Shown in pieces: positions 42,372-51,498 of a DNA stretch of 64,000 nt. Under the pieces are notes generated by a model. That model saw nothing but the letters and a program-made list of their open reading frames with translations. It was not told the DNA's origin and searched no databases. Made by a program: the position numbers and the translations under genes. Origin of the DNA: Asanoa hainanensis (GTDB taxonomy: Bacteria > Actinomycetota > Actinomycetes > Mycobacteriales > Micromonosporaceae). The stretch is from the NCBI RefSeq assembly GCF_900188485.1, contig NZ_FZPH01000025.1, forward strand, positions 23,104 through 87,103, given 5' to 3'. Position 1 is the stretch's first letter. The number at the start of each line of letters is the position of its first letter.

Positions 42372-43256
42372 TCAGGCGGTGACGAGGCGGATGAGGAACG
42401 GGTAGCCGGCCACCACGAACAGCACGAGCACGGTGAGGCTGGTCGGTACGTAGAGCCAGGTCGTCGCGGTGTTGGCCCGGTCCTGCTCTTTGGTGCGCAG
42501 CGCCACCCGCAAGGACTGGGCGCGGCTGATCAAGGTCTGGTACACCTGGGCGCCCTCTGTCCCGGAAAGGCGCATGATGTCGCCGACGTCGCCGAGCTCC
42601 GGCACGTTGATCTCTTCAGCGACCTGGCTGAGGCCGTCCCAGGGCGGGATGGAGGCGAACCGGGCGCCGTCGAGCGCAGCCTGGATTCGCTGGAACACCC
42701 AGCTGTCGCTGACCCGCGCGGCCCGTTCCAACGACTCGACCGGCCCGTGGGAGGCGGCGCGCTCAAGGGCGACCAGGTCGAGGTACGCCGCGACCGCGCG
42801 GGTGAACTGCTCGCGGGCCGCGGCGGCCTTCTGCTTGATGCTGACGTCGACGAGGAGGAAGAGCAGCACGGCGAGGGCGATGGACGCGATCGCGGGGATG
42901 ACGATCGGCAGCGCGAGGCCGAACATCGCCAGCATGAGGGTCATCAGCGGCGGGAAGAGCAGCCCGACCGCGGCGTATCCGACCTTCTCGAGCACGTACC
43001 GTTCCACACTCTGTCCGATGAGCTGCAGTTCCTGCTGCGGCGGGCGAAGTCGGGAGCCGAATCGGGTGGCGACCCACTGGGCCAGCCGCCCGTCCTCGAC
43101 GCTGGTCGTGGTCGTGGTGCTGGTCATGGGTGGGTGCATGCGCTGCAGGGCTGGCCCGAGCGCCGGGACCGTGGGCAGGACGCCTCGGACTACGAGGTAG
43201 GCACCGAAGCCGGCGAGTCCGCCGAGGACCATCGTTACGGCGATTCCTGTGCTCAC
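42372..43256 (-). CDS. tadC: TadC-like inner-membrane platform protein
   Basis: Type II secretion F-domain family. Membrane helices near the N-terminus, at about 117-150 and at the C-terminus flank the cytoplasmic helical F domain (EQFTRAVAAYLDLVALERAA, GDIMRLSGTEGAQVYQTL). The start is GTG at 43256, overlapping the tadB stop (GTGA), with GGAGG upstream. 294 aa. Confidence 0.87.
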   Translation of the reverse strand: MSTGIAVTMVLGGLAGFGAYLVVRGVLPTVPALGPALQRMHPPMTSTTTTTSVEDGRLAQWVATRFGSRLRPPQQELQLIGQSVERYVLEKVGYAAVGLLFPPLMTLMLAMFGLALPIVIPAIASIALAVLLFLLVDVSIKQKAAAAREQFTRAVAAYLDLVALERAASHGPVESLERAARVSDSWVFQRIQAALDGARFASIPPWDGLSQVAEEINVPELGDVGDIMRLSGTEGAQVYQTLISRAQSLRVALRTKEQDRANTATTWLYVPTSLTVLVLFVVAGYPFLIRLVTA

Positions 43257-44140
43257 GGCGCACCTCCGTCCGCGGGAGCGAGCAAACGGGGCACTCGGGT
43301 GGGCTGGCTGAGCCGGCGAATCCATACGAGCAGGCCGATGAAGACGGTGATGGACAGCAATAGCACGAGCTGGCCGAGGACTGTTGCGAACGGCGCCATG
43401 TAGGTCCGGTTGGAGAAGAGCAGCACGAGGGTGGCCACCGAGAGAACGGTCATGAACTTCGTCGTCAGGCGGGGGTCGGCCCGGTCGGCCCAGATCTCGC
43501 GCCGCATCTCGACTTCCTGGGCGATACCGGCGCTGATCCGCTGCAGTACGTCGGTGAGACGTGGCCCCCGGTCGGTGGAGTGCAGCTTGAGCCTGACCAG
43601 CACCTCGTCGGCGCTGGCATCCGCGAGCTGGGCACCGAGCCGGTCAAGGGCGTCGCTAGTGGGAACGCCAGCACGCAGGTTCGCGGCTAGGTCGCTGAGT
43701 TCGTCAGCCAGCGCGGGCGGCGCGTCGCGGGTGCTTCGGATGATCGCCTGGGTAAGGCCGACGCCGGTACCGACCAGGTCGTGAAGGCGCCGGGTCCAGA
43801 CCTCGACCGCGACGAGCCGATCGATGGCCCGCTGTTCTTCGCGTCCAGCGGTGAACAGCCACGGCACACCGATCACGGCCACGGCGGCGATGAGCGCGGC
43901 GATCGGGATGCCGGTGTAGAACCAGACCGCCACCGCCGCGGCGGCGGCGGCCCACTGCGTGGCCTGGCGCCGTTGACGTTGCTTGGCAGACAGCCCGTCT
44001 CCCAACCACACGCGACGTATGGCTTGCCCGAACCGCGACGGTGGACGGGCCGGTCGTCGGGTACCCACGATCCCGGTGGCGAGCGCAAGGAGCCCGCTGA
44101 CGAGGGCGGCGGCGGCGAGCGAGGCCAAGAGCTGCAGCAT
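43253..44140 (-). CDS. tadB: TadB-like inner-membrane platform protein
   Basis: F-domain protein of the Tad machine. N-terminal anchor, two helices at about 65-90, the cytoplasmic helical core (RLHDLVGTGVGLTQAIIRST, ISAGIAQEVEMRREI) and two C-terminal helices. The ATG at 44140 shares one base with the tadA stop (TGATG). 295 aa. Confidence 0.87.
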   Translation of the reverse strand: MLQLLASLAAAALVSGLLALATGIVGTRRPARPPSRFGQAIRRVWLGDGLSAKQRQRRQATQWAAAAAAVAVWFYTGIPIAALIAAVAVIGVPWLFTAGREEQRAIDRLVAVEVWTRRLHDLVGTGVGLTQAIIRSTRDAPPALADELSDLAANLRAGVPTSDALDRLGAQLADASADEVLVRLKLHSTDRGPRLTDVLQRISAGIAQEVEMRREIWADRADPRLTTKFMTVLSVATLVLLFSNRTYMAPFATVLGQLVLLLSITVFIGLLVWIRRLSQPTRVPRLLAPADGGAP

Positions 44141-45639
44141 CAGCGGCCGCCCCACTGCTGGTGTCCACCGAGTAGTTGCAGGTCGAAGCCTCCGTAGGCA
44201 AGGGCGTCGCCGACCCGGCCGCTGGGCATGACGTGGGTGGGCATTGCGACGGCGCCAGGCTGGGGCGGGGCGAACAACTCGCTTCGGGCGATGGTCCCGT
44301 TTTCGGCAACCCCGTTGATTTCCAGGACGTGAGAGACGTACCTCAGCGGCGCCATTCCGGGCCTGCGCTCCATGTTCACGAACACCACGAGGTCAAGCGC
44401 GTTGGCGACGGTCAGGTAGGCGCCCTCCCGGTTGCGGCTGGCGCCGTAGCGCATGAGCAGTTCGGCGAGTCGGTCGAACACGGCGTGCGGATGGCGGGCG
44501 TGGATGGTGCTGAGGCTGCCATGGGTGGTGTTCATGGCGTCGAACATGGGCACGATCTCCTGGCTGCGGACCTCGCCGACGATCACCCGGGTCATCGACA
44601 TGCGCAGCATGTGCGGGAAGAGGTCGGTGAGCGAGATCTCGCCCTGGGGCCGGCCGTCTGGTCCGAGTTCGCCGTGGCCCTCGCGCTCCTCGAACGGTAC
44701 GACCCACGGATGGGTGCCGTGCTCGTGCAGGCCGAGCTCGTAAACCGTCTCCAAGGTGGCGAACCACTCGTCCTGCGGTATGCCGCTGGCCATGGCGCGC
44801 AAAAGGGTCGACTTACCGGAGTTGGGCAGGCCAGCGATCATCACGTTGAGGTACCCGCGCACCGCGGCGGTGAGGAATGCGGCGAGTTCGGCGGTCATCG
44901 CGTGCCGGGCGACCATGTCGTCCAAGGACACCTTGCGGATCCGGTGCCGGCGGATAGCGACCGCTGGCCGTGGCGTGACCACGTAGATCACCGTCAGTCG
45001 GGCGCCGTCCGGTAGCCGCAGGTGCAGGATCGGCTTGGAGGTGGACAGTGTTCGCTCGGTTGCGGAGGTACGCGAGGCCGACCGCTGGAAGTGGTCGATG
45101 AGTTCGTCGTCGCTGTCTGCCGCCGAGAAGCTCTTCTCGTCGACGCGGCCGTCGGCGTATTCGACACGCACCCGGTCATGCCCGTTGACCTGGATGTTCT
45201 CGATCTCGGGGTCTTCGACCAACGCCTGAAGTCGCGGCCCGAGACCGAGCAGATAAGCAACGATCGCCGTGAACAGCTGTTCTTCAAACCCGTCGGGTAG
45301 GTGTTCGCCGGCACCGTGGCGGTTGTCGGCGTGCTCACGCACCAGGGTGCGCGCCACCTCGATCGTGACCTTGCGCTGCTCCTCGTAGCCCGTCTCCCGA
45401 CCGCGCAGGTGTGTCCCGACCCGCTCACTCACCAACGCCTGTAGGTCGCGTACCAACGCCTCGTCGATGACCGGGGCCTCCGGCGACTCGGCGGGTGGGG
45501 CCCAGATACGAGGCTCCAGCGAAGGCGCCGCGGGCTCTGCGGTTGGTAGGTCGACGGGCGTGAGCCGGCGCGGTCGTCGTCCGTTGGCCTGCTGCTCTGG
45601 TGTCCAGCCGGGCTGGAAGACCGGGGTGTTACTGGGCAC
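44140..45639 (-). CDS. tadA: TadA/CpaF secretion ATPase
   Basis: Hexameric motor of the pilus. Walker A GLPNSGKST near residue 270, an Asp-box-like LETVYELGLHE, and Walker B TRVIVGEVRSQE. The DAMNTTHGSLSTIHAR block is the TadA/VirB11 His motif. The GTG at 45639 has GGAGG six nt upstream and overlaps the TadZ gene by 11 nt. The disordered N-terminal 90 residues are usual. 499 aa. Confidence 0.92.
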   Translation of the reverse strand: MPSNTPVFQPGWTPEQQANGRRPRRLTPVDLPTAEPAAPSLEPRIWAPPAESPEAPVIDEALVRDLQALVSERVGTHLRGRETGYEEQRKVTIEVARTLVREHADNRHGAGEHLPDGFEEQLFTAIVAYLLGLGPRLQALVEDPEIENIQVNGHDRVRVEYADGRVDEKSFSAADSDDELIDHFQRSASRTSATERTLSTSKPILHLRLPDGARLTVIYVVTPRPAVAIRRHRIRKVSLDDMVARHAMTAELAAFLTAAVRGYLNVMIAGLPNSGKSTLLRAMASGIPQDEWFATLETVYELGLHEHGTHPWVVPFEEREGHGELGPDGRPQGEISLTDLFPHMLRMSMTRVIVGEVRSQEIVPMFDAMNTTHGSLSTIHARHPHAVFDRLAELLMRYGASRNREGAYLTVANALDLVVFVNMERRPGMAPLRYVSHVLEINGVAENGTIARSELFAPPQPGAVAMPTHVMPSGRVGDALAYGGFDLQLLGGHQQWGGR

Positions 45640-46429
45640 GTCCGGCCTCCGTGAGCTCGACGGCGGCCTCTCGCCGGACCTGGATGAGCTGGTTGATGGG
45701 CTCCTGCATGGATCGGGCCGCGCGCAGCAGGTCTGCGTTGTGACGTGGCGTACCGTCCCCGCGGCTGAGAATCCGCGCAGTCCGTTCGTCATGCGGCAGA
45801 TCGGCGAGCACAGGCCCCTGCAGTTGCTCGGCGATCTCTTTGCTGCTGTACGGGCCACGTCCGCGAACCAGCAGGCGCAGCACGCCCACGCCGTGCTGCT
45901 CGAGTTCGCGTTGCAGCATCAGCACTCGCGGGCGGGCAGAGGAGATGGCCTGCATCGTTCGCTCGACTACGAGCAGGACGACCTCAGCGTGGTAGATCAG
46001 CCCGAGGGGCGCGTTGAGCGCCGGGATCCGGCCGCAGTCAGCGATGGCGTCAAACGCCGGGTCGCTGTCCTCGAGCCCGGCCAGATAACCGCCCAGTCGA
46101 GTCCACATCGCCGGCGTGACGCTGCCGGCCTGCGCCGGATCGGAGAGGCCGGGCAGAAGCCATCGGTGATGCTGTTGGGAGTCGACGCCGAGGTCGACCA
46201 GCTGGGCGCCGACGTCGGCGCCCAGGCGTCCATGCCGCTCGGCGATGGCCAGCCGGGCCAGCCCTTTGTCGGCGGTCATCTGGCCGGCCAGGTAGCCAGC
46301 CTGGATGGTGCCGCCGGCGGGGTCGCACTCGGCCAGGATGACCGATCGCGGCCACGCCAGGGTGAGGGCGAGGCTGGTGACAGTGACTCCGGGCGCGCCC
46401 TTTGCGGACGCGATCGCGATCAGGGCCAT
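45629..46429 (-). CDS. tadZ: TadZ/CpaE-like MinD/ParA-family protein
   Basis: Localises the Tad machine at the pole or membrane. Deviant Walker A KGAPGVTVTS at residues 10-19, DPAGGTIQAG as switch region, and the ILDVTADCGR-type strand reads DAIADCGRIP. It lacks the receiver domain of long CpaE. It could be mistaken for a plasmid ParA, but position between the SAF protein and tadA fixes its role. 266 aa. Confidence 0.82.
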   Translation of the reverse strand: MALIAIASAKGAPGVTVTSLALTLAWPRSVILAECDPAGGTIQAGYLAGQMTADKGLARLAIAERHGRLGADVGAQLVDLGVDSQQHHRWLLPGLSDPAQAGSVTPAMWTRLGGYLAGLEDSDPAFDAIADCGRIPALNAPLGLIYHAEVVLLVVERTMQAISSARPRVLMLQRELEQHGVGVLRLLVRGRGPYSSKEIAEQLQGPVLADLPHDERTARILSRGDGTPRHNADLLRAARSMQEPINQLIQVRREAAVELTEAGRAQ

Positions 46430-46433
46430 GTCT

Positions 46434-47126
46434 TCAGTTCCGGGGCAACACGGAAAGCGCCAACCGGCTCTGCGCCGACAGCGTCACGAGGCTCGGCCCA
46501 TCTCGGCGGGGCACGACGACGTCGACCACAACCTGACCGTCGGTCTGCGGGGCGCCAACGTTCGCCACGGTCGCCTCGATGGCCTGCGGGGCGGCCGGCG
46601 GCTGATTGGTGGGCTTGGCGTCCGGTACGACGGCCACGCGCGGATCTGGGGTCACCACCAGCAGCACCTTGTCGCCGCGGCGCAGCGGCGTGGCCGGCAT
46701 CTGCGCAGGTTTGAGCTCGATGCCGAACAACTGCTCGCCGGGCGCGGGGATCGGCGTGTCCGTGATCTGTTCCGCGGTGAGCAGAGTGCCTGGGACCAGG
46801 TCGACCCGCGCGTACCGGCCGACGTATTTGCCCCGATCACGTGCGGGAATCGGCTGCAGGCCTGGTGCCTTGTTGACGTTGACCACGCGCAGGTCGTCCT
46901 CGCCAACCTGAACGCCGACCGCGACCGGCCGGGCGATCGCCAGGAACGATGCGGGCCCGCTCGCGGCGGTGTACGCCCAGGCGCTGAGTGTGCCGAGCAC
47001 GGTCAGAACCACGCCGAGCGCGACCAACATCGGGCTGCGCCGTCGAGGCTGGACGCGGGCGACGGTCGGCGCCGTAGGCCCGGTTGGGCTGGCAGTGCCT
47101 GGGCGGGTGGGGGCGGTCAGGCTCAT
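46434..47126 (-). CDS. cpaB: SAF-domain protein (CpaB/RcpC-like)
   Basis: One transmembrane segment (about 32-55) and an exposed SAF domain (ARPVAVGVQVGEDDLRVVNV, VDLVPGTLLTAEQI). In actinobacterial tad loci this protein occupies the place of the periplasmic RcpC. The C-terminal strand region (VDVVVPRRDG) is usual. 230 aa. ATG overlaps the upstream stop (ATGA). Confidence 0.82.
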   Translation of the reverse strand: MSLTAPTRPGTASPTGPTAPTVARVQPRRRSPMLVALGVVLTVLGTLSAWAYTAASGPASFLAIARPVAVGVQVGEDDLRVVNVNKAPGLQPIPARDRGKYVGRYARVDLVPGTLLTAEQITDTPIPAPGEQLFGIELKPAQMPATPLRRGDKVLLVVTPDPRVAVVPDAKPTNQPPAAPQAIEATVANVGAPQTDGQVVVDVVVPRRDGPSLVTLSAQSRLALSVLPRN

Positions 47127-48037
47127 CGGGTTACCACCTGCAACTCGTCGATCTGAACTGTGGTTTGCGACAGGCGGGTGGCGGTGGCGTCACCGCGCTC
47201 GCCGCCCCCGACGACCCACCACTGGATGGTCCAGGTGGCAGTGGCCGTGACGGTGAACAAGCCGCCGGGGGGAGTGGGGCGCTCGTACCGGTAGCCGCAA
47301 TCTGGTGACGGAGCGCCACCGAAGGCGGGCCGGTACGCCGTGCCGGGGGTTGTGCAGGTCACGCTTCCGCCATCACCCATAGCCCAGACAACCCTGGTCA
47401 CCTCGGCCCGCGCAGTGACCGCCAGCCCGGGGACTGCTGCGGTCCGGCTGACGGGGCCCCAACTCGTCGGGGTCTGGGCGGTCCACATCCACACGGGTAG
47501 GCCGACGAGGCCCCGGCCGGTGGATTGAGGAGCCACGCTGATCTGGGGTTTGCCCATCGGCAGCGCCCGGATCGCCCGGGCGGCGAGCTGGGCGGGCGTG
47601 ATCGAGCCGGGCTGCCCAGGCGGGGGACTCTGTCGCCACACCGGCGTGCCCAGGAAGTCACCGAAGCAACGCTGGCGGTAAATGGCCCCGTCGCCGGGTG
47701 CGTGGCCCTCCCACACGGGGTCGCCAGCGGCGGGCTGTGGGGACTCCAGGATGTAGTAGCACCCGTCGGACTCGTTGAACCACCCGAAGCCCTCTTGGAA
47801 GCAGCTCACCCATTGGCCCTGCCACTCGCACGTATTGGTGCTTCCGCCGCTGGGGTCGCCGTCGTCCCCGCCGCCGCCCTCACCGGGGCCGCCGGGCGTC
47901 TCCACCACTAACCAGCAGTATTCGCCGTCGGGCGTGCACTGGTAGTAGTCGGCATACGCGGGACCGGCCGAGACGAGCGCGAAAGCCGCCGTGGCGATGA
48001 CGGCCGAGGCGACCGCGCCGATCCGGCGGGTCAACAT
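47123..48037 (-). CDS. Secreted cysteine-rich protein, 304 aa
   Basis: A Sec signal peptide (ASAVIATAAFALVSAGPAYA) ends with a clear AYA cleavage site. The mature part has several Cys (YQCTPDGEYC, NTCEWQGQWVSC, GCYYI, RQRCFG, VTCTTPG, DCGYRY) that could form disulfides, and a Gly/Asp-rich linker. Related secreted proteins with similar WQG/YY motifs are found in actinobacterial ICE and Tad loci; function unknown. The ATG at 48037 overlaps the lipoprotein gene by seven nt. Possibly an adhesin or pilus-tip partner. Confidence 0.75.
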   Translation of the reverse strand: MLTRRIGAVASAVIATAAFALVSAGPAYADYYQCTPDGEYCWLVVETPGGPGEGGGGDDGDPSGGSTNTCEWQGQWVSCFQEGFGWFNESDGCYYILESPQPAAGDPVWEGHAPGDGAIYRQRCFGDFLGTPVWRQSPPPGQPGSITPAQLAARAIRALPMGKPQISVAPQSTGRGLVGLPVWMWTAQTPTSWGPVSRTAAVPGLAVTARAEVTRVVWAMGDGGSVTCTTPGTAYRPAFGGAPSPDCGYRYERPTPPGGLFTVTATATWTIQWWVVGGGERGDATATRLSQTTVQIDELQVVTR

Positions 48038-48603
48038 GGCCGGCTCCGATCGCCGGTGGACTCGAAGATGTACCACCGGTTATTGACACTCTTGGCCTTG
48101 CTGACCACGACATACTTCTTCGCCTGGTTACTCGGCGCCGGCATCGGCTTGCCGGTCTTTGCGCTGACGGTCACGACCGCGGTGGTGTCGCGGCAATCCT
48201 CGATCGTGACGATCGCCGGGCTGGCATCCAAGTCGACGTCGACGACCGTCGGATCCCAGATGGACTCGCCTCGGCTGACGACACCGGCCTCCCTCATCTG
48301 CGCGAACGAGTTGACGAGTTGACCGAGCAGCGGCTCGGCGGCGTACTTCGGCAGTTCCTTCGACTTGAAGTCCGCCTTACTGGCGGCCGCCTGGTAGGCC
48401 GTGCGGTAAAAGCTGTAGACAGCCATCACGTCCGTGCGCGCCTGAGCCTGGGCTGGATCCTCCGTGGCGCTGGGTGCCACCACCGTCGGCGATCCGGCCA
48501 GCCCGGGAGTCGCAGCCTCATCTGAACAGGCGGCGCCGGTGATCAGCACTCCACATGCTGACGCGACGAGCAGCAGCCGGGCGCGGTCGGTGCGTCGCCT
48601 CAT
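48031..48603 (-). CDS. Lipoprotein, first gene of the Tad operon, 190 aa
   Basis: Lipobox LITGAAC directs lipid attachment at Cys26. The exposed part has an NTF2-like layout: an N-terminal helix (VMAVYSFYRTAYQAA), then strands ending in RWYIFESTGD. No conserved catalytic residue. It sits about 100 nt from a good promoter (TAGACG-17-TATAAT at 48708-48736) and overlaps the secreted-protein gene, so I take it as the operon leader. Confidence 0.75.
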   Translation of the reverse strand: MRRRTDRARLLLVASACGVLITGAACSDEAATPGLAGSPTVVAPSATEDPAQAQARTDVMAVYSFYRTAYQAAASKADFKSKELPKYAAEPLLGQLVNSFAQMREAGVVSRGESIWDPTVVDVDLDASPAIVTIEDCRDTTAVVTVSAKTGKPMPAPSNQAKKYVVVSKAKSVNNRWYIFESTGDRSRPC

Positions 48604-48701
48604 GATGTTGTCTCCTCCCCATGCCGGCCGATGCGCGGCTTACGGTGATGAACGCCTATGCGCCTCGTTCAGACGTCCGCTGACCTGGATCATGCTAACG
48701 G

Positions 48702-48736
48702 GGTATCATTATATAGAACGTTGGAGTCCTCGTCTA
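48702..48736 (-). promoter_or_regulatory. Promoter and box D in front of the Tad operon
   Basis: Minus strand: TAGACG (48736-48731), 17 nt, TATAAT (48713-48708), then GATACCCC. Matches a sigma-70-type promoter with perfect -10. Contains the shared near-palindrome TATAATGATA. It gives a leader of about 95 nt before the ATG at 48603. Confidence 0.65.
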
Positions 48737-48739
48737 CCG

Positions 48740-50608
48740 TCACCGAATGAAAACCCGGTAGTCCGCCAGCCAGGTGTTCACGTCGAGCAAGTAGCCGAGT
48801 TTCATTTCGTTCCGCCAATCGGTGGCGCGGCCGGCGAGAAGGTGGCGAATCGCAGCCGCGTCGACGAGCGGAAGGATTGGCGATGTCGGGTCGGTGATCA
48901 CAGCGTGAAGGCGTTCGCGCACGGTCGCCTGCCACGCGCTCATGGCGTGCGACGACGGGTAGCCGCTCTTGGCCCGCCACGTGACCTGTTCCGGGAGGAG
49001 GTCAGCGACCGCATGGCGGAGCAGGCCCTTCGCATGGCCGCCAAGCCGGCGGGTGCCCGCTGGCACGTTGTAGACGTAGGCGAGCAGGCGGTGGTCGAGG
49101 AAGGGCACGCGCGTTTCGACACCAGACGCCATCGCCAACCGGTCGGCGCGGTCCAGCAGGAAACGTAGATAGTGGGTGATCGTCAGATGAATCGCCTGGC
49201 GCCGCCAGCGAAGGATGGACGGCTCGCCCTGAACGCGGGGCACGACGCGCAGCGCGTCGGCGCGTTTCTGGGCCTCGTAGTCCCTCGGTCTCATCGTGGC
49301 GTCGGCCTCGCGGGACAGCACGTCGACGGGGGAACCGAATGTCCGTGACCACGGCCAGCCCAGAGGCTTGATGTCGGCGACATCGTCGTGCCAGCCGTAT
49401 CCCGAGAAGACCTCGTCTGCGCCTTCGCCAGACAAAACGACGGGCGCGGTCCCAGAGACCTCCCGGAAGAGGAGGTACAGACTGACGTTGACGTTGGTGG
49501 GGCCGGGCAGGTCCAGGGCATGGAGTGTGGCGCGTTCAGCGGCGACGAGGTCCTCGGCGCTGACCTGCACGGTGTGGTGCGCTGAGCCGATGTGTGCTGC
49601 GGCCGCGTCCGCGTAAGGGGCATCGCGGTCGACGTGGATGAGCGACGGTCCAGAGGCGCTGCCGCCTAGATAGTCGATGGTGAAACTGTGAAGTTTGCCC
49701 TGCCCATTCGCCGCGAACTCCGCAGCTGCTAGCGCGGCGATCGCGGAGGAATCCACGCCGCCGGAGAGAAGCGCGGCGACCGGGCGGTCGGCGACAAGGT
49801 GGGAGCGGACCAGTTCTTGTAGTCGGAATCTGACCGTGGCGACTGAGGTCTCGGCGTCGTCTGTGTGTTCGTGCGGTTCCAACGCCCAGTACCGCGACGT
49901 GTTGATGCCGTTGTGGTCCATTACCGCCAGGTGCGCGGGTTCGAGCTCGTGAATGCCGCGGAATACAGCGGAGCCGGGGGAGCGGCAGGGGAACATGGCA
50001 AACAGCTCGTTGAGCCCGTCGGCGTCGACCTGCGGCGAGATCTCAGGGTGAGCGAGCAAGCCCTTGATCTCGGATGCGAACGCGAGTCCAGCTGCCACCG
50101 GGGCGAAGAACAGCGGCTTGATTCCGAGCCGGTCCCTGGCGAGCACGAGCCGGCCGTTCTGGGGGTCCCAGATCGCGAGGGCGAACATCCCCTCGAGGTG
50201 GTCGACGAATGCGGTTCCCCACCGCAGGTAGGCCGCGAGTACGACCTCTGTGTCGGACCTCGTTCGGAACGGCGGCACATGTGGCCGCAGTTGCTCGCGG
50301 AGATCGTCGGCGTTGTAGAGCTCGCCGTTGTAGACGATGGTCGCTTTCAGGCGGTGGGCCAGCGGTGACAGAATCAACGGCCGCCCAGACGGGGGTGTCC
50401 TGTGGAGCGGCATCCTCGACATCGGCTGGGCGCCCCCGTCGGCATCGATGATGGCCAGTCGGCGCTGTCCGAGGAGGACGTGGGTGTCGACGAATGTGCC
50501 GTGACCGTCTGGGCCTCGGTGGCTCTGCACGCTCGTCATCAGGGAGATGACGTCAGTCCGATTGGTGAGGTCGCGGGTCAGGTCGACCCATCCAGCGATA
50601 CCGCACAT
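48740..50608 (-). CDS. asnB: Asparagine synthetase (glutamine-hydrolysing)
   Basis: Makes asparagine from aspartate, or another amide from a carboxylate, with ammonia from glutamine. Starts MCGIAGW, so Cys2 is the glutaminase nucleophile. The N-terminal Ntn domain includes SHRGPDGHGTF and LGQRRLAIID; the C-terminal synthetase has the PPi-loop ALLSGGVDSSAIAAL. Length 622 aa is normal. It has no amino-acid or natural-product partner nearby, so it looks like an orphan cargo copy. Alternative: an AsnB-like amidotransferase of unknown substrate. Confidence 0.9.
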   Translation of the reverse strand: MCGIAGWVDLTRDLTNRTDVISLMTSVQSHRGPDGHGTFVDTHVLLGQRRLAIIDADGGAQPMSRMPLHRTPPSGRPLILSPLAHRLKATIVYNGELYNADDLREQLRPHVPPFRTRSDTEVVLAAYLRWGTAFVDHLEGMFALAIWDPQNGRLVLARDRLGIKPLFFAPVAAGLAFASEIKGLLAHPEISPQVDADGLNELFAMFPCRSPGSAVFRGIHELEPAHLAVMDHNGINTSRYWALEPHEHTDDAETSVATVRFRLQELVRSHLVADRPVAALLSGGVDSSAIAALAAAEFAANGQGKLHSFTIDYLGGSASGPSLIHVDRDAPYADAAAAHIGSAHHTVQVSAEDLVAAERATLHALDLPGPTNVNVSLYLLFREVSGTAPVVLSGEGADEVFSGYGWHDDVADIKPLGWPWSRTFGSPVDVLSREADATMRPRDYEAQKRADALRVVPRVQGEPSILRWRRQAIHLTITHYLRFLLDRADRLAMASGVETRVPFLDHRLLAYVYNVPAGTRRLGGHAKGLLRHAVADLLPEQVTWRAKSGYPSSHAMSAWQATVRERLHAVITDPTSPILPLVDAAAIRHLLAGRATDWRNEMKLGYLLDVNTWLADYRVFIR

Positions 50609-50800
50609 GCTGTTCCCCCGGAGCCCTTGTGGTGGTGAGGTGGTCGTATTGAGCTGTCGTGAATGGCTTTGGTGGCGATGGTCCGTAGCCCCGGCCGGGC
50701 GCCGGCGCGATGTGCCAGGCGCCGTCGGCAGCTTGAGCAGGTGGAACCGGCACGCGGAGGGCCCGCGGCGGCCGGTGAGGTCGCCGTCGCGGGGTTTGGA

Positions 50801-51352
50801 CTAACTGCCTTGCGTGTCGACTCTCGCGGCGCGCCAGCCGTCGACCGAGTAGGTGCATGTGATGCGGAGGGTTCCACCGTCGGTCTTGACGTTCATAGTC
50901 GCGATCAGGTTCGTCATCGTGACCGGCTCGGGCATGCCCTGCACCTGTGTGGACTTGATGATCTGGGGGTCGATGGTGTCGAGGTACTTGTTCATCTGTG
51001 GGTCGGCCAACGGCTTGACCTGGCCGAGCCATGCCTCTTTCGAGAGCGTTGGCTGAGACCATGCCTGCGCGAATTTCCCGACGCAGTCCTCAGCACCGGG
51101 ATACTTCGAACCGTTACCCGATCCTCCCGGAGCGCCTGTAGGCGTTGACGACTGATCGCCGAGGCCGCGCTGGACCAACGGCGGATTGCCACCCGAGCCT
51201 TCGTACGGGTCGTCGGACCCGCTGCACCCGGCGACGGCGACTGCCAGCAGAAGGGCCATGGCGCCGGCGAGAAGTCGTGGAACGCCGCCGGTCCGCAGGC
51301 GCGGCCGACGCCGAGCCTCGGCCTGCGCTGGCGCCAGTTGGGTGTGATGCAT
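50801..51352 (-). CDS. Lipoprotein, 183 aa
   Basis: Long basic N-terminus, hydrophobic core (LLAGAMALLLAVAVAGC) and lipobox AVAGC at about residue 43. The exposed part has one Cys pair (AEDCVG, ITCTYSV) and a helix-strand layout as in NTF2-like exported proteins (VGKFAQAWSQPTLSKEAW). Similar in plan to the lipoprotein at 48031-48603. No function assigned. The gap to asnB (50609-50800) contains no gene. Confidence 0.75.
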   Translation of the reverse strand: MHHTQLAPAQAEARRRPRLRTGGVPRLLAGAMALLLAVAVAGCSGSDDPYEGSGGNPPLVQRGLGDQSSTPTGAPGGSGNGSKYPGAEDCVGKFAQAWSQPTLSKEAWLGQVKPLADPQMNKYLDTIDPQIIKSTQVQGMPEPVTMTNLIATMNVKTDGGTLRITCTYSVDGWRAARVDTQGS

Positions 51353-51498
51353 GATCGCTTACTCCTAGGGTGTGTAGTGATCGGCTTGTCGTGCAGGCTC
51401 ATCTGCGGTGTCGGCTGCAGCAATGGCGGCGGGCAGCGGCACCCTGAGGAAGGTGGAAGGGCTAGGGTTCCGGCCACGGGCGCGGTGGCTGAGGCGTC

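Noticed and set aside
45629..46429. Plasmid-partition ParA
   Set aside because: Located within the tad operon and has short TadZ layout; no parB or parS seen next to it.
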